This document shows, in pieces, positions 1 to 8,522 of a stretch of 64,000 nucleotides of DNA. The notes under the pieces are model-generated. The model saw nothing but the letters and a program-made list of their open reading frames with translations, ran no database searches and was not told where the DNA came from. The stretch comes from Nocardioides panaciterrulae (lineage in GTDB: Bacteria; Actinomycetota; Actinomycetes; Propionibacteriales; Nocardioidaceae): the NCBI RefSeq assembly GCF_013409645.1, contig NZ_JACCBG010000001.1, positions 62,001 to 126,000 of the forward strand, read 5' to 3'. The translations under genes and the position numbers were made by a program. Position 1 is the first letter of the stretch, and every line of letters starts with the position of its first letter.

Positions 1-586
1 GGTCGGCGAACGCGCGCTCCCGCATGATCGCCGACGCCCGCAGCTCGTCGCGGCGCACGATCAGCGAGACCTTGCTGCCGAAGCGGGTCAGGAACGTCGC
101 CTCCTCGACCGCGGAGTCGCCGCCGCCGACGACCGCGATGTGCTGGTCGCGGAAGAAGAAGCCGTCACAGGTGGCGCACCAGGACACGCCGCGTCCGGAG
201 AGCTCCTCCTCGCGGGGCAGCCCGAGCTTCCGGTAGCCGGAGCCGGTGGCCAGGATCACCGCGTGGGCCGTGTGGGTGTCGGTCGCCGTCCTGACGACCT
301 TGACGTCACCGGTGAGGTCGACCTCGACGACGTCGTCGGGGACCAGCTCGGCGCCGAACCGCTCGGCCTGGGCGCGCATCTCGTCCATCAGGGCCGGGCC
401 CATGATGCCGTCGCGGAACCCCGGGAAGTTCTCGACCTCGGTGGTGTTCATCAGTGCCCCGCCGGCGGTCACCGACCCCTCGAAGACGAGCGGGTGCAGG
501 TTCGCCCGGGCGGCGTACACCGCGGCGGTGTAGCCGGCCGGCCCGGAGCCGATGATGATGACGTTGCGGGTCGCAGAAGCGGACAT
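1..586 (-). CDS. trxB: Thioredoxin reductase, C-terminal part outside the window
   Basis: FAD-dependent thioredoxin-disulfide reductase: it passes electrons from NADPH to thioredoxin in the cytoplasm. Only the first 195 residues are here, because the gene runs off the left edge. Reading from ATG at 586, I see the FAD-binding GSGPAG (residues 13-18), the redox-active CATC pair (137-140) followed by DG, and the start of the NADPH-binding fold, VGGGDSA (153-159). These are the standard bacterial TrxB elements in the right order. It lies downstream of the sigma factor / anti-sigma-like pair, matching the sigM-trxB neighbourhood near the origin in many actinobacteria. A thioredoxin gene would be expected just beyond the left edge; that is inference. 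Confidence 0.95.
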   Translation of the reverse strand, partial: MSASATRNVIIIGSGPAGYTAAVYAARANLHPLVFEGSVTAGGALMNTTEVENFPGFRDGIMGPALMDEMRAQAERFGAELVPDDVVEVDLTGDVKVVRTATDTHTAHAVILATGSGYRKLGLPREEELSGRGVSWCATCDGFFFRDQHIAVVGGGDSAVEEATFLTRFGSKVSLIVRRDELRASAIMRERAFAD

Positions 587-704
587 GAAGGGCGATCTCT
601 CCTCGATCGGGGACTCACGGGTGCAACCGATCGTAGGTGCTGGCCATTCCCCGTGCGGGCCCGACCGGCGAGCAGCCGGTCCGCGTCCGGAACGGCCACG
701 GGGC

Positions 705-1454
705 TCAGCGCGCGGGCAGCGTCGTGGTCCGCAGCAGGTCGGTGGTGCCGCACCGGAACAGGTCGACGACCTGGCTGTCCCCCGTGGCGGGACGCAGCAC
801 CAGCACGGCCGGGAGCCCGTCGTAGCGCACCGGCACCACCCGGCCGCGACCCCAGTCCGCGGGCTGGCAGTCGAACGCCGGTCGCGACGCGCCGTTGCGG
901 TCCCCCGCGGTCGCGCCCGTCTGGGACATGGCCGCCCTGCGGGCCCGGGTGGCGTCGACCGGGAAGTGGTCGGAGCGGACCCGGACCGGGGGGAGGTCCG
1001 GGATCGTCGCGGGGTGGCGGCCCTCGGTCGCGCCCGCACCGGACCCCGCCGACTTGGAGGGGGCGTGGGCGTACGACTGGGGCCCGGTCCCGTCACCGGA
1101 GGCCCCGTGGGAGGGCTGGCCCGGGTGCTGGCCCGAGGGCCCGCTCGCGGCGCCGCTGGCGGCGGAGTCCTGGGACGAGCCGCCCGAGGACGAGAACGGC
1201 GCCAGCCGGTCCACGCCGACGCCGATGGCGACCACCGCCGCCGCGGCCACCAGCAGGGTGGTGGCCCGCCGCCGGCGGCGGGCGGCGAGGTCGGTGACCT
1301 CGGCCGCCGGCGGCGGGACCTCCTGCTGGCCGGCCAGGTCGGCGATGACCGCGTCGAGGCGGCTCGCCACGTCGACGGGCATCGGCTCGGTGTGCCGCGC
1401 GTCGGCGAGCAGGCGACGGACCTCACGCGCCCGGGCGCTGGGCCGGTGGGTCAT
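705..1454 (-). CDS. Membrane-anchored anti-sigma-factor-like protein
   Basis: A 249-residue protein with a charged N-terminal cytosolic region, one hydrophobic segment (about residues 65-85) preceded by an Arg-rich stretch, then a Ser/Gly/Pro-rich linker and an extracytoplasmic C-terminal domain. This topology, and its place directly downstream of an ECF sigma factor, fit a single-pass anti-sigma factor that holds the sigma factor at the membrane. I see no clear HxxxCxxC zinc anti-sigma motif, so the role rests on position and topology. ATG at 1454 is preferred because an AGGAGG lies about 8 bases upstream; the GTG at 1463 sits on the Shine-Dalgarno itself. It could instead be an unrelated membrane protein. 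Confidence 0.6.
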   Translation of the reverse strand: MTHRPSARAREVRRLLADARHTEPMPVDVASRLDAVIADLAGQQEVPPPAAEVTDLAARRRRRATTLLVAAAAVVAIGVGVDRLAPFSSSGGSSQDSAASGAASGPSGQHPGQPSHGASGDGTGPQSYAHAPSKSAGSGAGATEGRHPATIPDLPPVRVRSDHFPVDATRARRAAMSQTGATAGDRNGASRPAFDCQPADWGRGRVVPVRYDGLPAVLVLRPATGDSQVVDLFRCGTTDLLRTTTLPAR

Positions 1455-1522
1455 GGCGGTCACCTCCTCGGGTCTGTCTCGGGTCGGTCCGGTGGCTGGT
1501 TGCTGGTGGGTCGGGTCGGGCT

Positions 1523-2269
1523 TCAGGCCGGCGGCCCGCGCGGGGACTCCGGTGATCGGACGGACGAGCCGGGCGGGGGGTTCCCCGACGGGACGTGTCC
1601 CCGGTCACCGGCGTACCCCTCGAGGTCGAGGAGCCGGGCCAGTCGGGTCCGGCCTCGTGAGCAGCGGGACTTCACGGTGCCGACCGCGCACCCCAGGATC
1701 GCGGCCACCTCGCTGACGGGGTAGCCCTCCATGTCCACCAGCACCAGCGCCGCCCGCTGGTCGGCGGGCAGCGTGGCCAGCGCGGCCAGCACCGCGCCCC
1801 GGCGGTCGCCGGCCACGACGGCCTCGGCCGGGTCGGTGGCCTCGGCCCCGGGTGTGGGACCGGTCGCCACCACGCCGCGCCGCTCGTACTCGGCGAGGTC
1901 GTCGGGCAACGGGTCGGCGCGCCGGGACCGCGCGGCGCGCAGCCGGTCGAGGCAGGCGTTGACCACGACCCGGTGCAGCCACGTGGTCACGGCCGCCTCC
2001 CCGCGGAACGAGCCCGCCCGGCGGTAGGCGGCGACCAGGCCGTCCTGGAGACCGTCGGCCGCGTCCTCGGGGTTGCCCATGGTGCGCAGGGCCACCGCCC
2101 ACAGCCGGTCGCGGTGCCGGGTGAACAGTACGCCGAACGCCTCGGCGTCGCCGGCCACGTGGGCCCGCAGCAGGTCGGCGTCGCTGGGCTCTCTGTTGGG
2201 CTCACCGCCGGGCTCGCTGCTGGGCTCGCCGCCGGGCTCACCGTCCGGCGGGACGCGACCCGGGGTCAT
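1523..2269 (-). CDS. sigM: ECF-type RNA polymerase sigma factor (SigM-like)
   Basis: A 248-residue group 4 sigma factor. Region 2 is visible as a helix with LLRAHVAGDAEAFGVLF and the ...DGLQDGLVAAYR segment; region 4 contains LPADQRAALVLVDMEGYPV and a helix-turn-helix ending ...GTVKSRCSRGR, typical of -35 recognition. The N-terminus carries a short Gly-Glu-Pro-Ser repeat and the C-terminus a Pro/Ser-rich tail of about 35 residues, both unusual additions. The start codon overlaps the stop of the upstream pseudokinase gene by four bases (ATGA), so the two are translationally coupled. The name SigM rests on synteny with murJ and trxB; the regulon cannot be read from this sequence. Confidence 0.85.
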   Translation of the reverse strand: MTPGRVPPDGEPGGEPSSEPGGEPNREPSDADLLRAHVAGDAEAFGVLFTRHRDRLWAVALRTMGNPEDAADGLQDGLVAAYRRAGSFRGEAAVTTWLHRVVVNACLDRLRAARSRRADPLPDDLAEYERRGVVATGPTPGAEATDPAEAVVAGDRRGAVLAALATLPADQRAALVLVDMEGYPVSEVAAILGCAVGTVKSRCSRGRTRLARLLDLEGYAGDRGHVPSGNPPPGSSVRSPESPRGPPA

Positions 2270-4359
2270 CCGCGGACCGCGACCTCGGCCACCTCGCCGC
2301 GGTAGCCCCCGTCCACCGGGGGGAGCGAGGTCAGCCACACGGTGAGGTACCGGCCGCGGGCCGGCTTGTCGAGCACGAGGTGGGTGTGGCCGTCGGAGGC
2401 ACGCACCTTGGCGACCGCGCTCATCGTGGACGCCGACGTGGGCTGCTGGTCGCTGACGAAGAGCGAGGCCGAGGTCGGCTGGCCCAGGAAGGTGAGGTCG
2501 ACCGAGGCGACGTCGTGCACGGCGCCGAGATCGACGACCAGGCCGACCCCGGTCTTGAGCCCGCCGGGACCCAGGTTCTGGTCGTAGGTCATGGTGCGCC
2601 ACGCCGTCGACGGGTCGCCGTCCACGGCGAGCGGGGCCAGGTCGGGGTTCTCCTCCGGCGGGTCGCCCTGGGGGTCCAGGTCGGTGGCCGTCAGCCCGGT
2701 GATCGGCTCCGCGGAGGCGCTGGGGGTGGCGGAGGGGGTGCTCTGGTGCTCCGCCGGTACGGCGCCGAGCGGGGTCCGTCCGCGCCCGAGGTTGAAGGTG
2801 ACGACGACCGCCACGAGCAGCAGCAGGCTGACCCCGAGCACCACCGCCAGGCGCATCCAGCTGCGACCGGGGACCTCGTCGTCCTCCTCGTCCTCCTCGG
2901 CGATCGGGATCACGCCGCTGCCGGTCCCCGCGCCGGTGCCGGTGCCGGTGTCCCACGGCCAGTAGTCGCGTCCGTCGGTGCTCGCGATCGCGTTCGGCCG
3001 GGCCTTGCGCACCGGCTGGCCGTCGGTGGGCTCCGGCGCGAACAGCGGCCGCTCGGGGATCTCCTCGAACGGCGGCGGGGGCGGCGGCGGGGTGCTGCGG
3101 GCGCGCAACCACGACACGTCGTCGTTCTCGTCGTCGAAGACCGGCATCCCGGCCTGCGTCGGCAGCTCGGCCGCGGCCTGGTCCGGCGCCTCGGTCCGTG
3201 GCTGCGGCCCGGTGGCGACCCGGTCCTCGGCGTCCGCCGGCTCCTCGGAGACGGCCGGGAGCTCGTCCGCGGAGGTCTCCACGGGGGGCGGGGTCGTCCC
3301 GTGCCCGTTGACGAGCGGCCCGGGCCGGTCCTGGTCGTGCTCACGGTCCGTGGGCTCGGTGGGGGACCCGGTGGTGGGCTCGGTGGTGGGCCCGGTGGTG
3401 GGCCCGGTGGTGGGCCCGGTGGTGGGCCCGGTGCGGGCGACGGGGGCGCGGAACGCGGTGGTGGTGCCGGTGGGCAGCGCCGGGAGCACCACGGTGCGCC
3501 CGTCGTACGCCGCCTGCTGCTGCGCCTGGAGCTGGCGGGCCTGCTGCTGGCGGGCCTGCTGGCGGGCCTCGTCGGTGGCCAGCCCGGCCGCGTCGCCCAC
3601 GAACTCGCACAGGTAGTCGGTGACACCGCGCGCGGAGCCCAGGTCGAAGCCGTTGCGGGGCGACACCTCGGCGTAGGGGTTCACCAGCTGGTCGCAGAGC
3701 TGGTCGAGGGTTCGTGGGATGCCGGCGCGGACCTGCCGCGGGCGCAGCACCCGGCCGTGCTCGTCGGGGGCCGGAGGGACGGCCGAGGGGGACACGCCCG
3801 CCCACCGGCCGGTGAGCGCGAAGTAGAGCAGCGCACCGAGGTCGGTGACGTCGGCGGAGAGGCGCCCCGGGGGCAGGCCGTGCAGCGCCGCGTCGACGCA
3901 GTAGCCGATGAGGCGGACCGAGCCGGTGCTGTCGACCAGCACGTTCTCGGGGGCCAGCCGGCCGTGCGCGACGCCGGCGGCGTGGCCGGCCGCGACCGAC
4001 GCCGCGACCTCCGAGACCAGCCAGGCCGCCCGGCGGGGCGCCATCGGCCCGTCGGTGGCCAGCATGATGTCCAGCGACCGGCCCGAGCCCCACTCGTTGA
4101 CGACGTAGCAGAGCCCGTCGACCCGGTCGGCGTCGAGCACCCGGAGCAGCCTGCGGTCCTGGACCGTCGCCGAGCTCCGGGCCGCCTCCAGCAGTCCGGC
4201 GGCGCGCTCGTCGTCGGCGGCCAGCACGTGCACCGCGACGTGTCGATCGAGCACCCGGTCCTGGGCTCGCCAGAACCGGCCGGCCCCGCTCTCGACGAGC
4301 AGGTCGACCAGGCGGTAACGGTCGGCAAGGACGTCGCCGGGCCGGATCGAGTTCGGCAC
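2266..4359 (-). CDS. Transmembrane pseudokinase associated with MurJ
   Basis: A 697-residue protein starting with a protein-kinase-like domain (about residues 10-280). The catalytic residues are lost: the ATP-binding lysine position reads AVHVL, the catalytic loop reads HGRLAPENVL with no aspartate at the HRD position, and DFG is replaced by IGYCVD. A long low-complexity acidic/Pro/Thr region follows, with (TTGP)n repeats, then one transmembrane helix (about 503-525) and an extracytoplasmic beta-rich C-terminal domain of about 150 residues. In mycobacteria a pseudokinase of this kind is fused to MviN/MurJ and binds the FHA protein FhaA; here it is a separate gene immediately downstream of murJ. 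A role as phospho-dependent regulator of peptidoglycan synthesis is inference from that family. Confidence 0.8.
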   Translation of the reverse strand: MPNSIRPGDVLADRYRLVDLLVESGAGRFWRAQDRVLDRHVAVHVLAADDERAAGLLEAARSSATVQDRRLLRVLDADRVDGLCYVVNEWGSGRSLDIMLATDGPMAPRRAAWLVSEVAASVAAGHAAGVAHGRLAPENVLVDSTGSVRLIGYCVDAALHGLPPGRLSADVTDLGALLYFALTGRWAGVSPSAVPPAPDEHGRVLRPRQVRAGIPRTLDQLCDQLVNPYAEVSPRNGFDLGSARGVTDYLCEFVGDAAGLATDEARQQARQQQARQLQAQQQAAYDGRTVVLPALPTGTTTAFRAPVARTGPTTGPTTGPTTGPTTEPTTGSPTEPTDREHDQDRPGPLVNGHGTTPPPVETSADELPAVSEEPADAEDRVATGPQPRTEAPDQAAAELPTQAGMPVFDDENDDVSWLRARSTPPPPPPPFEEIPERPLFAPEPTDGQPVRKARPNAIASTDGRDYWPWDTGTGTGAGTGSGVIPIAEEDEEDDEVPGRSWMRLAVVLGVSLLLLVAVVVTFNLGRGRTPLGAVPAEHQSTPSATPSASAEPITGLTATDLDPQGDPPEENPDLAPLAVDGDPSTAWRTMTYDQNLGPGGLKTGVGLVVDLGAVHDVASVDLTFLGQPTSASLFVSDQQPTSASTMSAVAKVRASDGHTHLVLDKPARGRYLTVWLTSLPPVDGGYRGEVAEVAVRG
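3370..3432. repeat. 12-bp in-frame tandem repeat inside the pseudokinase gene
   Basis: The unit GGTGGGCCCGGT is repeated about five times with slight decay, encoding Thr-Thr-Gly-Pro on the minus strand. It lies in the disordered linker between kinase-like domain and membrane helix. Being a multiple of three it can change copy number by slippage without a frameshift, so linker length may vary between strains. Confidence 0.85.
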
Positions 4360-4380
4360 TCAGCTCCCCTCTACGGCAGA

Positions 4381-6057
4381 TCAGTGGCCATCGTAGGACC
4401 CCCGGGTCCGCATCCCCGGGAGGCGTCCGGCCACCGTGTCCACGACCTCGGTCACCTCACGCACGTGCAGCAGCCGCGCGAGCACCAGGAAGACCACGAC
4501 GTCCGCGCCGGTGACCAGCAGGGCCCGCAGCGCGGCGACCAGATTGGTGGGCTCCTCGCCCAGGAAGCCGAGCAGCTGGTGGACGGCGTACGCCACGGCG
4601 GTGGAGGCCGTGACGGCGATCGCCATCCGCACCCCGAACCGGACCAGGGTGGGCGTCCGCAGCCCGCCCAGCTCCCGGCGCAGCACCGAGTAGGAGACCA
4701 CCGAGCCCACGGCGTACGACGACGCGTAGGCCACCACCAGCGCAGGCGAGGTGTGCGCGGGGTCGGTGCGCGCGACGAGGACCAGCGCCACCACGATGTT
4801 GGTCGCGGCGACCGCGCACTGGATCCAGAACACCCGCCGGGTCTGCTCGAGCGCGTAGAAGCCCCGCAGCATCAGGTAGTGGACCGTGAACAGCGCGATC
4901 GCCGGGCCGAAGAGCGCCAGCGACAGCACGAACAGCTCGTAGTGCTCGCGGGCCGCGGCGAACGCGACGGTGTTGGCGACGTCGCGGGCGATCACCGGCA
5001 TCAGCGCGGCGAACGGGATGATCACCGCCAGCGCGGTGCGCAGGGTGCCGCTCAGCGAGGTGGCCAGGCCCGCCAGGTCGCCCTCGGAGGCGCGCGCGGC
5101 CAGGCGCGGCAGGATCGCGGTGGCCAGCGACACGGTGATCACCGAGTGCGGCACCATCACGATCAGGAACGTCGTGGAGTAGACGGTGTAGCCGGTCCCG
5201 GTGCTCGAGCTCCCGCAGCCGGTGCCGCCCGAGGCCAGCCGCACCACGACCGTGTAGGCGATCTGGTTGACCACCACGAACAGCACGGTCCACAGCCCCA
5301 GCCGGAGCGTGTGCGAGAGGCCGGTGCCGCGGAAGTCGAACCGCGGCCGCCAGGTCACGCCCGCGGCGCGCAGGTAGGGCAGCAGCACCAGCAGCTGCAC
5401 GGCGATGCCCAGCGTGGCGCCGATGCCCAGCAGCGCCTCCTGGCCGCCGGTGAAGGCCCCGTGCTGCTCGGCGGCGCTGGCCCTGCCGTAGACGAGGAGG
5501 TACGCCGTGAGCACCGCCACCGAGATCACGTTGTTGGCGATCGGCGCCCACATCATCGGCCCGAACCGGCCGCGGGCGTTGAGCACCTGGCCGACCAGCA
5601 CGAACATGCCGTAGAAGAAGACCTGCGGCAGGCAGTAGCGGGCGAACGCCACCACCGAGTCCCGCTCGGCGGCCATCGCGGGGCTGTCGTAGCAGGAGTT
5701 CAGGTAGAGCTGCATCACCCAGGGGGCGGCCACCACCAGCAGCACGGTGACCGAGCCGAGGAAGACCACCGCCAGGGTGATGATCCGGTTCGTGTAGGCC
5801 TCGCCGCCGTCCTGGTCCACCTTCATCGCCCGCACCAGCTGGGGCACCAGCACCGCGTTGAAGACGCCGCCCGCGAGCAGGATGTAGAGCATGTTCGGGA
5901 TCGTGTTGCCGATCGTGAACAGGTCGGCGTGCAGGCCCAGCCCGAGCGCGGCGGTGATCAGGAAGGCGCGGGCGAAGCCGCTGAGCCGCGAGACCACCGT
6001 CCCGGCGGCCATCACCGCGCTCGAGCCCAGGACCTTCTGGCTCTCCGAGGCCGTCAT
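4381..6057 (-). CDS. murJ: Lipid II flippase MurJ (MviN)
   Basis: A 558-residue polytopic membrane protein of the MOP superfamily, which moves lipid-linked peptidoglycan precursor across the cytoplasmic membrane. The N-terminus shows the family signature: SSAVMAAGTVVSRLSGFARA followed by the NTIPNMLYILLAGG region. About 14 hydrophobic segments alternate with short loops. Starting at ATG 6057, it ends 21 bases before the pseudokinase gene begins, so both are probably co-transcribed. Length and topology match stand-alone MurJ, not the mycobacterial fusion with a kinase-like tail. Confidence 0.95.
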   Translation of the reverse strand: MTASESQKVLGSSAVMAAGTVVSRLSGFARAFLITAALGLGLHADLFTIGNTIPNMLYILLAGGVFNAVLVPQLVRAMKVDQDGGEAYTNRIITLAVVFLGSVTVLLVVAAPWVMQLYLNSCYDSPAMAAERDSVVAFARYCLPQVFFYGMFVLVGQVLNARGRFGPMMWAPIANNVISVAVLTAYLLVYGRASAAEQHGAFTGGQEALLGIGATLGIAVQLLVLLPYLRAAGVTWRPRFDFRGTGLSHTLRLGLWTVLFVVVNQIAYTVVVRLASGGTGCGSSSTGTGYTVYSTTFLIVMVPHSVITVSLATAILPRLAARASEGDLAGLATSLSGTLRTALAVIIPFAALMPVIARDVANTVAFAAAREHYELFVLSLALFGPAIALFTVHYLMLRGFYALEQTRRVFWIQCAVAATNIVVALVLVARTDPAHTSPALVVAYASSYAVGSVVSYSVLRRELGGLRTPTLVRFGVRMAIAVTASTAVAYAVHQLLGFLGEEPTNLVAALRALLVTGADVVVFLVLARLLHVREVTEVVDTVAGRLPGMRTRGSYDGH

Positions 6058-6135
6058 GCGCTCCTCCTCATGGATAACAGGCTGCTCGCGATCCGGGCCG
6101 GCGTCACGCCGGCGGTCGGAGCGGGGGACGGGATC

Positions 6136-6201
6136 GGGCTCACGCCGGGCTCACGAGGCGCTCACACGGGGCTCACGAGGGGCTCACGAGGGGCTCACAA
6201 G
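6136..6201. repeat. Six tandem 11-bp units between murJ and the DUF6049 gene
   Basis: The unit GGGCTCACGAG occurs six times in a row with minor variants, and the last copy contains the stop codon of the DUF6049 gene. The unit is not a multiple of three, so slippage would alter the gap between the stop codon and the murJ start, possibly affecting coupling of the two genes (inference). Confidence 0.85.
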
Positions 6202-8393
6202 CGGGCGCCCCGGGCGCCCCGGGCCGCGCGCACCCGGCGGACCAGCCGCAACGCGATGGCGAGGAACAGCAGGGCCAGCCCGGTGCCGATGATCAGCCAG
6301 ATCACCCTGCTGACCTGGGCGGAGCGGATCGGGAGCCGGTCGCTGGCCCCGAGCGGGGTCCCGTCGGAGTCGGTCACGACCAGGGTGATGTTGTGCACGC
6401 CGGGCGCGGACGTCGAGGCGGTCAGCAGCACCGTGGCGCTCCCTCCCGGCCCGAGCGGGATCTGTCGCGGGCCCTCGACGTGCACCCGCGGGCCGGTGAG
6501 CGCCTGGACGTGCACGGTCACCGCCCGGTCCAGGCCGTTGCTGAGCGTGGCCGCGAACCGTCCGCTGGTGCTGGACAGGGTGACCGCGGGCGGAGCGTCG
6601 ATGCGGATCGAGCCCAGCTGCCCCTCGATCCACGACCGCGAGGCCTCCAGCGTGGCCCGGGTCCGGTGCGGGTGGTCGCGGTGACCGAAGGACACCGAGG
6701 TCATCGCCTGGTCCCGGACGGCGGCGGCCACCGCGGCCTGGTCGCCCAGCACGTCCTGCAGCGTGGCGCCGGCGCGCACCAGGCCCCCCGCGGCGGTGAA
6801 CGCCGGCGCGTTCAGCTCGCGCGCCTCCCGGTGCCGGGAGTAGCGCAGCCCGTCGCCGGACACCGGCGTGGCCGCGCGGGCGGAGATGTCGGCGACGCTG
6901 GTCAGCCGCAGCCAGGGCACGTCGAGGCCGTCGAAGAAGTCCGTGGTCGCGTTGGGGGTCCAGTCCGAGGGCAGCAGCACGACGAGGGGGTTCGCGGCCG
7001 GGTCGAGGAAGCGCACCGCCGCCTCGGCGAGGATCCGCTGGCGCATCGCGATCGGGGCCCGTCGGGGGCCCGGTCCGGGGCCGCCCGAGGAGGCGCCCTG
7101 GGAGACGGCGATGACCTTGCGCCCGGCCACCGCGGCCACCGTCGGCGTGGAGGGACCGCCGAGCTCCCGGTCGGAGAGCAGCACCGTGGCGCGCTTCGGC
7201 GCGGCCGTGAGGGTGTCGCTCGGCAGGAACCCCGAGGGGGCGGCCAGCCCCGGCGTCATCGGAATGCCCCAGGGTGACAGCACGTCGCCGCTGCGCTTGC
7301 GGGCCTCGTGCAGCAGCTCCGGGTCGTAGCGGGACGCGGCGGCCGCGTCGACGTCGCCGTACGGCAGCGCCAGCACCTGGTTGCCGTCCAGCGCCTCGTG
7401 CAGCCGGTCGAGCCACGCATTGCCGGCGTCCGCGACCGCGGCCAGCTCGGAGTTCGCCCCGGTGCTGGAGCCGGTGCCGGCGCCCTCCTCCGACGGGGGG
7501 TCGGTGGGGGAGCCCGACGCTGAGGGGGACGCGGACGAGCTCGCCCCGCCGTCCTCGTCGCCGGACCGGGGCGGAACCGCCAGCCGCGCGGGGTTGCCCG
7601 CGGTCAGCGAGCGCACCACCTCGGGCAGGCCGGGGTCGAGCAGCCAGGTCACCGGCCGGTCTCCGGCCGCCGCGCCGAAGTCGACCATCGACCGCAGCCG
7701 GCCGCCCGGCTGGAGGGTCCGTTCCCAGTTGCGCAGGCCCCGGACGCTGCCGTCGGGGGCGTAGGAGACCGCCTTGCGCAGCGGCAGCACCAGGGCGGTG
7801 TCGACCGGCGGCTTGCGGTGGCCCACGACGAGGGGGAGGAAGGTCCGCGCCCGGCCGTCGGCGCCCTCGATACGGCCGTCGGGTCCCGCGCCCAGGGCGT
7901 GCACGCCGAACCAGTAGACGCCGGGCTCGGTCACCGGGAGCTGCGAGCGCGGGATCGTGATCGCGAACTGCTGGCTCTGGCCGGGCTCGATCCGGTCCAG
8001 GGTGGCGTAGGTGCCGGGCTTGGTGATCCGGTCCCCGACGTACGCCGCCGGATCGGTCCGGGCGGCCGCCACCAGCTCGCCGGCGGAGCGCATCGGCGTC
8101 AGCGAGCCCGGCTGGGCGCCCCCGATGAACCCGTAGACCTGTACGGCAGTCCAGGCGGCGTCGTCGTCGTTGGTGACCGAGCCGGTGACCCGGATCGGGC
8201 CCTTGCGCGGGATGGTCGAGGGGTAGATCGAGTCCAGCGAGATCGACAGCGGGGGCGCGTCGGCCGCGGTCCGCGCCGCGGCCGGTGGGGTGGTCAGCGG
8301 CGCCACGCCGGCGACCAGGCCGGCCAGCACCGCGGCCAGCACGGTCACGACCGCCGCCACGAGGGCAGGCGGCAGCGACGTGGGACGAGGCAC
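6195..8393 (-). CDS. DUF6049 family exported membrane-anchored protein
   Basis: A 732-residue protein beginning at GTG 8393. A signal peptide or anchor is visible (about residues 8-30, rich in Val/Ala/Leu), then a long extracytoplasmic region with an Ig-like N-terminal part (VRVTGSVTNDDDAAW-type strands), a Ser/Gly/Pro-rich insert, and a C-terminal transmembrane helix near residue 705 followed by an Arg-rich cytosolic tail. This architecture and its place between murJ and the CCA-adding enzyme match the DUF6049 family, conserved in actinobacteria at this locus. No biochemical function is established; a role in the envelope is inferred from the signal, anchor and neighbours. Confidence 0.8.
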   Translation of the reverse strand: MPRPTSLPPALVAAVVTVLAAVLAGLVAGVAPLTTPPAAARTAADAPPLSISLDSIYPSTIPRKGPIRVTGSVTNDDDAAWTAVQVYGFIGGAQPGSLTPMRSAGELVAAARTDPAAYVGDRITKPGTYATLDRIEPGQSQQFAITIPRSQLPVTEPGVYWFGVHALGAGPDGRIEGADGRARTFLPLVVGHRKPPVDTALVLPLRKAVSYAPDGSVRGLRNWERTLQPGGRLRSMVDFGAAAGDRPVTWLLDPGLPEVVRSLTAGNPARLAVPPRSGDEDGGASSSASPSASGSPTDPPSEEGAGTGSSTGANSELAAVADAGNAWLDRLHEALDGNQVLALPYGDVDAAAASRYDPELLHEARKRSGDVLSPWGIPMTPGLAAPSGFLPSDTLTAAPKRATVLLSDRELGGPSTPTVAAVAGRKVIAVSQGASSGGPGPGPRRAPIAMRQRILAEAAVRFLDPAANPLVVLLPSDWTPNATTDFFDGLDVPWLRLTSVADISARAATPVSGDGLRYSRHREARELNAPAFTAAGGLVRAGATLQDVLGDQAAVAAAVRDQAMTSVSFGHRDHPHRTRATLEASRSWIEGQLGSIRIDAPPAVTLSSTSGRFAATLSNGLDRAVTVHVQALTGPRVHVEGPRQIPLGPGGSATVLLTASTSAPGVHNITLVVTDSDGTPLGASDRLPIRSAQVSRVIWLIIGTGLALLFLAIALRLVRRVRAARGARGARL

Positions 8394-8503
8394 GGGCCTG
8401 ACTGTAGCCGTCGGGCTCCCGCGCCCCGGGGTCGGCGCGGCGCCGGGCGGCTCGGGGCGGGGGTGGGGGCGAGACGCGGAGTCGAGTCCGGCGTCCCGGG
8501 GCT

Positions 8504-8522
8504 TATAGACTCGCGCGCCGTG
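8504..8522 (+). promoter_or_regulatory. Probable leaderless promoter of the CCA-adding enzyme gene
   Basis: TATAGA at 8504-8509 sits 10 bases before the GTG start at 8520, with no Shine-Dalgarno sequence between. This is the usual layout of leaderless actinobacterial transcripts, where transcription begins at or near the start codon. No good -35 box is visible. Confidence 0.6.

Noticed and set aside
2380-6684. A 1434-residue rightward open frame across the pseudokinase and murJ region
   Set aside because: It is rich in Arg, Gly and His with no domain pattern, and lies opposite two well-supported genes. Long antisense frames are common at this GC content.
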